A stretch of 5,524 nucleotides of DNA from an uncultured Erysipelotrichaceae bacterium (GTDB taxonomy: Bacteria; Bacillota_I; Bacilli_A; Erysipelotrichales; Coprobacillaceae): contig CALDMQ010000186.1 of the NCBI GenBank assembly GCA_937917505.1, positions 1-5,524 of the forward strand. Direction: 5' to 3'. A program made the translations under genes and the position numbers. Within the stretch, counting starts at the first letter, position 1. Each line of letters opens with the position of its first letter. Positions 1-5,524 of the stretch are shown in pieces. Below the pieces are notes generated by a model that saw only the letters and a list, made by a program, of their open reading frames with translations, was not told the origin of the DNA and searched no databases.

Positions 1-100
1 GGCTCACTTAACAGGAATGTATCTAGTGGCTGTTATTCAATTTTCAAAGGACTCTTCTTAAGGTATCTTTTCGACCCTTACACTATATAGTCCATTTGAA
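1..100. other. Non-coding stretch downstream of the sigma-like remnant
   Basis: No reading frame here resembles a protein I recognise. On the minus strand it is the DNA following the stop of the sigma-like remnant. The only structure visible is an imperfect inverted repeat at 59-80 (TAAGG and CCTTA arms around a short inner pairing), with no T-tract on either side that would make a good terminator. The stretch is less A/T-homopolymeric than the DNA around it, which hints at a conserved non-coding element or the end of a neighbouring mobile element. I cannot name it. Confidence 0.3.
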
Positions 101-448
101 TCACTGATTTTTGATTTCATTTTTAAGTTTTTTTAAATTATTTTTTAAACAATGTATACGTTGATAGATAGTAGCAGCGTTGATATCTAATATCTCAAAT
201 ATTTCCTTTGTAGAATAACCAAGTATTTTTAATAATATAATTGTAAGTGTTATTTGATCTGTTTGAGACAAGTAGTGAAATAAGGCTTCATTTTCTATTT
301 CATCTAATAAATCATCAACAATTATAATTTCTTTTTATATAAAAATTAAACTTATTACTTTCTATTTTATACACTAAATGATTTTTATATTAAAATGACA
401 ATACCAAAAGCCATATTGGCACAAAAGTACTGTATATTTGTTTTTCAT
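101..448 (-). pseudogene. Decayed sigma-70 region 4-like HTH protein
   Basis: The clear part is an open frame from 334 down to the TGA at 101-103 (77 codons, no ATG). It contains LLDEIENEALFHYL, then ILLKILGYSTKEIFEILDI and ATIYQRIHCLKNNLKKLK. This is the layout of sigma-70 region 4: a helix, a helix-turn-helix with a GYSTKEI first helix, and a TIYQRI recognition helix followed by a basic tail. Small proteins of this kind occur in clostridial mobile elements and act as transcription factors. Upstream, an ATG at 446-448 opens MKNKYTVLLCQYGFWYC. That frame stops at TAG, but a neighbouring frame continues with NHLVYKIESNKFNFYIK before the HTH frame resumes. One base gained in the T-run at 382-386 and one lost in the T-run at 332-336 (plus strand) would join all three into about 117 residues. 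The HTH part is fairly sure; the joined gene is inference. Confidence 0.5.
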
Positions 449-453
449 TTTCT

Positions 454-3370
454 TTATTTTCCCTTAATAGATAAACGTAAGTGATGTTTTTCATTATTCG
501 ATAATAAGAATTCATCATGTGTTCTTGCTCCCCAAGTATCATCACCAGCAATACCCATTTGTTTTTCATAAACACAAACAACTGTTTGATAAGGTACTGG
601 TAATTCATCTTGATGTTTAGCATTTTCTAATTCAAAAGGAGTATATGGTACTCTAAATCTTCTCCTTTAATTGTTAAATCGTTTTTACCATTACTTATGA
701 TAATATGATTGACTTTTGTTCTGTTTCCACATTCTTGAGGATATAAATAAGGTGTTACATTTTCTAAAACATCATATTCATATTCTCCTAGTAATGCTCC
801 TTTATTTCTATCAATATAATTTTCTTCTGGTCCAAAACCTAAATACTTCACATGATCATATTCTCTATAGAGATTAAACATCATACCAAATGCTGGCATT
901 TCAATATATTTGCTTGATGGCATATAAGACATATCAATGACAACTTCACCATCACCAAAAACTGTATAGATAACATGGACATTTTCTTCTCCTAGATTAG
1001 GTAATTGATAATCAAAATGAACTTCACATGATTCTTCATTTCTCACAATTTTAACAAATTTTACTATTGCAAACATACTTGCTGATAGCCATGGCGCATA
1101 TCTATAACCATATTTATTTTCTACATCATTATTTGTAGAAGCTCTAAAGAATTGAGGTCTAGGCATAACTCTGATCATTTCTTCATCATCATATTTCATA
1201 GAAGTTAATCCTTTATTTTTAGCGAATTTAATCGCAAATCCATTTCCTACTACACCAATATTGAGATAATCTTCAATAACAGATACTTTTGTATGTGCAT
1301 GTGTCATTTGTTGATGATATGGATATAAATATTGATCATGAGCTATTTCATGATTCTTTTCATCATAGACTCTTACTACAACGTGACATCTATGATGATT
1401 GTCTATATTATTAAATGGATTATCAATCACAGTTGTTTCATCAGGTTTTAATTCAATTACTTTATGTACATGTTCCTTTAATTTTCCATCACAATATAAT
1501 TCGATACTAAAATTAAATTTATTTAAGTTTGTAAATAGATAACGATTAGTAATGATGATGATTCTCTCATTAATATCAAAATCAATATACTGATAGCAAT
1601 ATTTAATTTCCTGCATCTTAGGCGTTATTGTTCTATCTGCGAATACAATTCCATTTCCACAGAAATCATAATCTGATGGCCTTTCTTTGAAATCTCCGCC
1701 ATATCGTAAAATACCAGCATCATCATATAAAGCTTGGTCTACAAAATCCCATATAAACCCGCCTTGATATAATGGTAGTTTCTTTTCTAATTCTATATAT
1801 TTATATAATGCTCCATTACTATTCCCCATTGAGTGAGCGTATTCACAAAGAATAAACGGTTTTTCAGGATGTTTTGCAATAAACTCTTCACAATCTATCG
1901 CAAATGTATACATTTGACTTTCAATATCACTTGTATTTGGATATCTTCTATCATGTGATAATCCTTCATAGTGAATAACTCTTGTATTATCTTTTGCTCT
2001 TAAGAAATCTGCTTCTTTTTGAAGAACTGATCCACCACGAGATTCATTTCCTAATGACCATATAATAATTGAAGGATGGTTTTTATCTCTTTCATACATT
2101 GAATTTGCGCGATCCAAAACATTATCTAACCATTTTTCTTCTTTATTATCTGGTAAGAATAGACTTGGATCAAAACTATCACTCCATGTTCCATGTGTTT
2201 CTAAGTTAGTTTCATCAATACAATATAATCCTAGTTCATCACACAAATCATAAACAAATGTATTATTTGGATAATGTGATGTTCTTAAAGCGTTGATATT
2301 ATTTTCTTTCATGATTTGAAGATCTCTTTTTGTTTCTTCATATGAAATGACACGTCCTGTTTTAGGTGAAAATTCATGTCTATTAACTCCATGGAACACA
2401 ATACGTTTTCCATTAATACACATAATACCATTAATAATTCTAAATTCTCTTATACCAATAGCTTGTTTACATATTTCGCTCAATTGCCCATTTGATAAAA
2501 CTTCAACTACTAATTGATATAAATATGGTGATTCAGCACTCCATAATTTTGGCTCATTAACATCAAATGAGACATGTACTTCTTTTTCACCTTTTAAAGA
2601 AATTTGTTTAACAATTTCTAACCCATTGTACAAAATCACCTTGATTTCACTATTATTGAGATTCCCTGCTAATGAAAAATCAAGATTTACAGTTGCCATT
2701 GCATAATTCTCTTTTAATAAAGTCACTACCTTCAAATCTTCTATGCTTGTTTGAGGTACAAATAAAAGTTCAACATCTCTGAATATACCTGAAAATCTCC
2801 AAAAATCTTGATCTTCTAACCAGCTACCACTACAAAATCTATACACTTGTACAGCAATCTTATTCATACCCTCAACAACAAATTCGCTAATATCAAATGT
2901 AGAAGGTGTAAAACTATCTTCACTATAACCCACAAAATGTCCATTAATCCATAATGCAAACGCTGATTCAACACCATTAAATCTTATATGAACTCTTTCG
3001 TTTAACTGTTCATTATTTAATGATACATATCGTACATAGCTACCTACCGGATTATAGTGTGGAATCTCCCCAGGAACAATTTGCTCACTTGCAGACCATG
3101 GATATGTTTGATTCACATACATTGGTTTTCCATATCCTTGTAACTGCAAATGTCCTGGAACTTGAATATTTTTCCAATTCGAACAGTCATAGTCTTTTTC
3201 AAAGAATTTTTCATTTGATTCCTCTAAGCTTTTTGCATATTCAAACTTCCATTGTCCATTCAACAATCCATTTCTTCTTTGTTTCTGTATACTTTTAAAG
3301 AAGCTTTAGGATCTAATCTACCGATTTGAAATACCTTTGGATCTTTAACCCATTCTTTGTTCATATTCAT
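454..3370 (-). pseudogene. lacZ: Beta-galactosidase (GH2, LacZ type), two frameshifts
   Basis: Cytoplasmic glycoside hydrolase family 2 enzyme that splits beta-galactosides such as lactose. The ATG at 3368-3370 is chosen because GGAGG lies 8 bases upstream. The first 36 codons (MNMNKEWVKDPKVFQIGRLD...) match the LacZ N-terminus, then meet TGA because one T is missing at 3262-3263. The main frame continues with LNGQWKF and runs to a TAG at 627-629. A second missing T (AAA on the plus strand, 655-657) separates it from the C-terminus, which reads RVPYTPFELENAKH, then GIAGDDTWGARTHDEF, to TAA at 454-456. Adding both bases gives 972 residues. Repaired numbering: sugar-binding domain about 37-205, Ig-like domain about 210-305, TIM barrel about 310-600 and the C-terminal beta-sandwich domain about 680-972. 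ETHG (E391, H393) matches the magnesium site, SLGNES holds the acid/base E443, and ILCEYAHSMGNS holds the nucleophile E510. All are intact. Family members usually have about 1000 residues. If the shifts are sequencing errors, the gene is functional. Confidence 0.93.
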
Positions 3371-3378
3371 CTTTATAT

Positions 3379-3383
3379 CCTCC
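3379..3383 (-). promoter_or_regulatory. lacZ ribosome binding site
   Basis: The minus strand reads GGAGG, then eight bases, then ATG at 3370. This fixes the start of the beta-galactosidase N-terminal segment. It is much better than the TTG at 3264-3266 that opens the long central frame, which has only a weak purine-rich stretch in front of it. The next ATG, at 3364, would be 14 bases away and is less likely. Confidence 0.8.
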
Positions 3384-3400
3384 ATAATTTCCATATTTAT

Positions 3401-3429
3401 TTTATAAAAAATATTATTATTTTCGAATG
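3401..3429 (-). promoter_or_regulatory. Probable lacZ promoter
   Basis: On the minus strand a TATAAA -10 box lies at 3401-3406. Seventeen bases upstream (3424-3429) the sequence is CATTCG, a poor -35 box. A weak -35 directly beside the direct repeat at 3431-3460 is what one expects of a promoter that depends on an AraC-type activator. The sequence is very AT-rich, so other -10 choices are possible. Confidence 0.4.
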
Positions 3430-3430
3430 G

Positions 3431-3460
3431 AATAAAGTATAATAATAGGTAATAAAGTAT
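3431..3460. repeat. Direct repeat AATAAAGTAT x2, likely regulator operator
   Basis: AATAAAGTAT occurs exactly at 3431-3440 and again at 3451-3460, a period of 20 bases or about two helical turns. AraC-family proteins typically bind two direct half-sites about 21 bases apart, one per monomer. The repeat lies between the divergent lacZ and PocR-AraC genes. Its proximal copy abuts the expected lacZ -35. On the plus strand the first copy overlaps the -10 of the regulator gene and the second covers its expected transcription start. Activation of lacZ with autorepression is therefore inferred, not shown. Confidence 0.55.
3438..3443 (+). promoter_or_regulatory. Probable -10 box of the PocR-AraC gene
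   Basis: A consensus TATAAT lies 41 bases before the ATG of the regulator, giving a predicted leader of about 35 bases. No convincing -35 hexamer lies 16-18 bases upstream, only TA-rich sequence. The box overlaps the first copy of the direct repeat by three bases, so a protein bound there would block this promoter. Confidence 0.45.
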
Positions 3461-3474
3461 CAATTTATACTTTT

Positions 3475-3480
3475 GGAGGA
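3475..3480 (+). promoter_or_regulatory. Ribosome binding site of the PocR-AraC gene
   Basis: GGAGGA followed by TATT and ATG at 3485. It decides the start: an in-frame TTG at 3473 overlaps this site and would add four residues (MEDI), but it lacks a site of its own. The ATG at 3485 is preferred. Confidence 0.85.
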
Positions 3481-3484
3481 TATT

Positions 3485-4297
3485 ATGAATGAGTTACAAG
3501 TCATGTTAAAAGATTTATATCTTGTATTTGGATTGAATTTATCTATTTTTGATTTAGATGGTAACTTAGTGACATCTTACCCAGAAAAAAATTCTCCTTT
3601 TTGTGAACTGGTAAAATCAAAATCAGAAGTATTAAAATTATGTCATGCTTGTGATAAAAAAGCATTTGAACGTGTAAAAAATACAGGGGAGATTTTTATT
3701 TATAGATGCCATTTTGGACTGTATGAAGCTTGTGTGCCCTTATATACATATGGCGTTTTATCTGGATTTTTTATGATGGGACAAACATTGACTGATAATG
3801 AATATGATAAAAATTTTATCAAAAGAAAAGCTCTCGAATATTTATCTGATTCTCATGTTATCAATGAAGCGATAGCACATATATCTTTTCATTCTCAAGA
3901 ACAAATTATAGCTTTTGCAGGTGTTGTCAATATTGTTGCTGAATATATTACTTTGACTAATCGTCTTGAGTCAAAATCAAAAAACTTAGCTGAAGAAGTG
4001 CATAAATATCTTGTTGGCCATTATAATCAAAAAATAACAATTGATTGGTTATGCGATTATGTTTCTAGATCAACTTTAATAAATACTTTTAAATCTCAAT
4101 ACGATATGACAATTCATCAATTTCTTTTAGATTATAGATTAGAAAAAAGCATTGAAATGTTGAAAGACAATAATAAAACTATTCAGGATATTGCGGTTGA
4201 ATGTGGCTTTAATGATGCCAATTATTTTTCTAAAGCCTTTAAAAAAAGATACCTAATGAGTCCAACAAGTCTCAAAGAGAAAAACACTATCAAGTAA
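3485..4297 (+). CDS. PocR-domain AraC family transcriptional regulator
   Basis: A 270-residue DNA-binding regulator. Residues about 3-160 form a PocR-type sensory domain: LSIFDLDGNLVTSYPE, NSPFC (C40), LCHACDKKAF (C53, C56), IYRCHFGLYEACVPL (C75, C83) and GFFMMGQ. PocR domains bind small molecules; the namesake in Salmonella responds to 1,2-propanediol. Residues about 168-264 form an AraC-type domain with two helix-turn-helix units. HTH2 is textbook: TIQDIAVECGFNDANYFSKAFKKRY, 232-256. HTH1 reads LCDYVSRSTLINTFK (189-203), two residues shorter than the usual LxxxxxxSRSxLxxxFK spacing, so DNA binding may be impaired. There is no signal peptide or membrane segment. The gene is divergent from lacZ, the usual arrangement for a regulator and its target, and is followed by a stem-loop terminator, so it is probably transcribed alone. 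The ligand is unknown: a sugar or sugar-derived metabolite is inferred from lacZ. Confidence 0.92.
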   Translation: MNELQVMLKDLYLVFGLNLSIFDLDGNLVTSYPEKNSPFCELVKSKSEVLKLCHACDKKAFERVKNTGEIFIYRCHFGLYEACVPLYTYGVLSGFFMMGQTLTDNEYDKNFIKRKALEYLSDSHVINEAIAHISFHSQEQIIAFAGVVNIVAEYITLTNRLESKSKNLAEEVHKYLVGHYNQKITIDWLCDYVSRSTLINTFKSQYDMTIHQFLLDYRLEKSIEMLKDNNKTIQDIAVECGFNDANYFSKAFKKRYLMSPTSLKEKNTIK

Positions 4298-4307
4298 AAG
4301 GTTAAAT

Positions 4308-4344
4308 AGTTGATATATCCAAGAACATATCAACTGTTTTATTT
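4308..4344 (+). terminator. Rho-independent terminator after the PocR-AraC gene
   Basis: A perfect 9-base stem (AGTTGATAT at 4308-4316, ATATCAACT at 4327-4335) with a 10-base loop is followed by GTTTTATTT. It begins 10 bases after the regulator stop codon. The stem is AT-rich, so termination may be only moderate. In the opposite direction it also lies beyond the truncated fucO, but the T-tract favours the plus strand. Confidence 0.7.
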
Positions 4345-4400
4345 ACATATTTATTATATATTTTAAACAAATGGCATTAACAGTTTTTCTTTAATGGGCA

Positions 4401-4844
4401 CTACCCAACGGCAGGAGTTACAGCAGTTGTTGGTACAGCTAAAATTGGTGTGCATGGATTTTTTGTGTCAGCAACACCTTCTAAACTTCTTACATCAGCG
4501 AATTCAGGGTTTCTATCAATAATACCGATTGCTTTTGCAGTATCCATTGAAGAACCACCACCAATTGCTATCATGTAATCCGCTTTTGCAGTTTGTAAAG
4601 CTTTCACACCATTTTGAACATTTTCAATTGTTGGATTGGTTTTAATATCACTATAAATTTCATATGCTAACCCTGCTTCATCTAATAAATCTGTAACTCT
4701 TTTTGTCACTCCAAACTTAATTAAATCTGGATCAGAACAAACCAAAGCTTTTTGAAAACCTCTTGCTTTTACTTCATTAGGGATTTCATTGATTGCTCCT
4801 TTTCCATGATAACTTGTTTCATTTAATACAAATCTGTTTGCCAT
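4401..4844 (-). pseudogene. fucO: Lactaldehyde reductase (FucO-like), N-terminal part only
   Basis: This is the N-terminal 147 residues of an iron-dependent (group III) alcohol dehydrogenase. Close features of FucO are MANRFVLNETSYHGKGA, KALVCSDPDLIKFGV, NPTIENVQNGV, ADYMIAIGGGSSMDTAKAIG (GGGS NAD-binding motif, about 95-98) and NPEFADVRSLEG. FucO reduces L-lactaldehyde to 1,2-propanediol in fucose and rhamnose fermentation and normally has about 382 residues. Here the family motif PTTAGTxxEVT reads PTTAVTPAVG and then TAG. The metal-binding Asp/His residues and the whole C-terminal helical domain are absent, and the 100 bases beyond the stop do not encode them in any frame. The product should be inactive. 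The start is sure: AAGGAG lies nine bases before the ATG. The last few codons already diverge from the family, so the junction lies near 4401-4420. Deletion, recombination or a chimeric assembly could explain it. Confidence 0.88.
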
Positions 4845-4853
4845 ATTTTATAT

Positions 4854-4859
4854 CTCCTT
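4854..4859 (-). promoter_or_regulatory. fucO ribosome binding site
   Basis: The minus strand carries AAGGAG with a nine-base spacer to the ATG at 4844. A strong intact site in front of a truncated gene suggests the loss of the 3' part was recent. Confidence 0.75.
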
Positions 4860-4875
4860 TTTTGTTCTTAATTCT

Positions 4876-4905
4876 ATTTTAACGCCTTTGTGAAAATAAA
4901 AACAA
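4876..4905 (-). promoter_or_regulatory. Possible fucO promoter
   Basis: On the minus strand TTGTTT (4900-4905) and TAAAAT (4876-4881) are separated by 18 bases, giving a leader of about 25 bases before the ATG. The -35 box falls in the T-tract of the tetR stem-loop, so the tetR terminator and this promoter would overlap. The fit to consensus is moderate and the DNA is AT-rich, so this is tentative. Confidence 0.35.
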
Positions 4906-4931
4906 GTGGCAAAAAGGTTTATTTGTCACTT
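4893..4931 (-). terminator. Stem-loop after tetR: terminator or operator
   Basis: Arms AAGTGGCAAA (4904-4913) and TTTGTCACTT (4922-4931) form an inverted repeat with one mismatch and an 8-base centre. On the minus strand it starts at the tetR stop codon and is followed by GTTTTTATTTT, the form of a Rho-independent terminator. The mismatch is A-C in the minus-strand RNA. Because it also sits directly upstream of fucO, it could instead or also be the operator of the TetR protein. Confidence 0.5.
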
Positions 4932-5476
4932 TACAAATCAGATAATAATACTTTAAGTTTTGGTGGCAATGCATCAATTAATAAATCTGCAATCTGTTCT
5001 GGTGATTCTTGCATACCGCTCACTGCCCAATTCACTGTCATTGCAATAGAACCATGACAATACATTTCTAATAAAAAAAGTATATCATAAGGAATATCAC
5101 CTATTTTCTTTCGGATAATGTGCTTATAAAACTCTAAAATACATTGATAATCATAGTTTTCTACATTATTATAATCTTTTGATTGAAAAGCTTGTGAAAA
5201 GAAAAGTTTATCATTCAGTATAAAAGTAAATTTCTTAATTAAACCTTCTCTCAAAGTTGAAGAATTTCCTATTTGGCGAAAAGATTTATCTGCTAATTTT
5301 TCAAAATACCAATTTACCAAATCATATTTATCTTGAAAATGACGATAAAACGTTTGTCTTGTCATACCACTATGTTTCACAATATCAGTTACTGTTAATT
5401 TATCTAATGGCTGGTGTACTAATAAATCTTTTAAACTTTGGGCAAAAATATAACGTGTTTGATCATGCTCGTTCAT
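4931..5476 (-). CDS. TetR/AcrR family regulator, DhaS-like
   Basis: A 181-residue transcriptional repressor-type protein of typical TetR length. The N-terminal HTH is clear: RYIFAQSLKDLLVHQPLDKL leads into TVTDIVKHSGMTRQTFYRHF (28-47) and DKYDLVNWYF. The C-terminal ligand domain has the pattern of the DhaS-like TetR group (TetR_C_8 type), with MYCHGSIAMTVNW (138-150), GMQESPEQIADLLIDALPP. DhaS itself controls dihydroxyacetone kinase genes, but most members of the group have unknown ligands. The start at ATG 5476 is supported by AGAGGTG just upstream. The gene precedes fucO on the same strand with 86 bases between, so control of that gene is plausible. The coding sequence looks intact. Confidence 0.9.
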   Translation of the reverse strand: MNEHDQTRYIFAQSLKDLLVHQPLDKLTVTDIVKHSGMTRQTFYRHFQDKYDLVNWYFEKLADKSFRQIGNSSTLREGLIKKFTFILNDKLFFSQAFQSKDYNNVENYDYQCILEFYKHIIRKKIGDIPYDILFLLEMYCHGSIAMTVNWAVSGMQESPEQIADLLIDALPPKLKVLLSDL

Positions 5477-5481
5477 ACCAT

Positions 5482-5488
5482 CACCTCT
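5482..5488 (-). promoter_or_regulatory. tetR ribosome binding site
   Basis: The minus strand reads AGAGGTG, then ATGGT, then the ATG at 5476. The five-base spacer supports this start. It is weaker than the GGAGG sites in front of the other genes. Confidence 0.6.
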
Positions 5489-5494
5489 ATATTC

Positions 5495-5523
5495 ATTATA
5501 AGAAAAATACTATCTCTAAACAA
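5495..5523 (-). promoter_or_regulatory. Probable tetR promoter
   Basis: On the minus strand TTGTTT (5518-5523) and a perfect TATAAT (5495-5500) are spaced by 17 bases, the sigma-A consensus layout. The leader would be short, about 10-15 bases, just enough for the ribosome binding site. The window ends one base upstream of the -35 box, so any operator further up is not visible. Confidence 0.6.
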
Positions 5524-5524
5524 G

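Noticed and set aside
59..80. Stem-loop TAAGG...CCTTA near the window start
   Set aside because: Only five base pairs plus a weak inner pairing and no T-tract. This is not enough to call a terminator or structured RNA.
390..623. Minus-strand open frame of 77 codons
   Set aside because: It overlaps the true C-terminal lacZ frame (GDDTWGARTHDEF), has no family features and no ribosome binding site.
3255..3275. Programmed -1 ribosomal frameshifting in lacZ
   Set aside because: The shift needed at both sites is -1, but neither has a slippery heptamer of the X XXY YYZ form, and I see no strong stem-loop or pseudoknot following them.
3020..3298. Plus-strand open frame of 92 codons
   Set aside because: It is antisense to the conserved lacZ sugar-binding domain and has no recognisable protein features.
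4375..4396. Inverted repeat CATTAA / TTAATG just beyond the truncated fucO
   Set aside because: The six-base AT-rich stem has no T-tract after it on the minus strand. Short stems like this are expected by chance, so I do not call a terminator or an IS end.
4366..4425. Alternate-frame peptide CNSCRWVVPIKEKLLMPFV across the fucO break
   Set aside because: It does not match the missing FucO region or any family I know, and it is short. It most likely is a chance open frame.
1..5524. CRISPR array, tRNA or rRNA genes, complete insertion sequence
   Set aside because: I saw no regularly spaced repeats, no tRNA-like cloverleaf or rRNA sequence, and no transposase gene in the window.

Overview
The window is AT-rich DNA (about one third G+C by eye) with strong GGAGG-type ribosome binding sites and A/T-ending codons. 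This points to a low-GC Firmicute. The protein types (GH2 beta-galactosidase, PocR/AraC regulator, DhaS-like TetR, lactaldehyde reductase) suggest a gut anaerobe of the Erysipelotrichia/Clostridia kind, but this placement is inference.

Layout. Positions 1-100 hold no recognisable gene. Positions 101-448 (minus) hold a decayed gene with a clear sigma-70 region 4-like helix-turn-helix at its C-terminus. Positions 454-3370 (minus) hold a lacZ-type beta-galactosidase of about 972 residues if repaired. It is broken by one missing base near each end: at 3262-3263 after codon 36, and at 655-657 about 66 codons before the stop. Both catalytic glutamates lie in the intact central frame. A 114-base divergent promoter region separates lacZ from a plus-strand regulator (3485-4297) with a PocR sensory domain and an AraC DNA-binding domain. 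That region carries an exact 10-base direct repeat with a 20-base period, placed where an AraC-type protein could activate lacZ and restrict its own promoter. A stem-loop terminator follows the regulator. On the minus strand, a DhaS-like TetR regulator (4931-5476) lies upstream of the first 147 codons of a lactaldehyde reductase (fucO-like) gene. The reductase loses homology and stops before its metal-binding half.

Taken together this is a small sugar-utilisation region. The PocR-AraC protein probably senses a small metabolite and controls lacZ. The TetR protein may control the alcohol dehydrogenase-type gene next to it. Several genes carry lesions: two 1-base frameshifts in lacZ, apparent homopolymer shifts in the sigma-like gene, a two-residue gap in the first HTH of the AraC regulator, and a truncated fucO. 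Either the region is decaying, or some homopolymer shifts are sequencing errors. The fucO truncation cannot be a simple homopolymer error. I see no convincing new defence or mobile system here.
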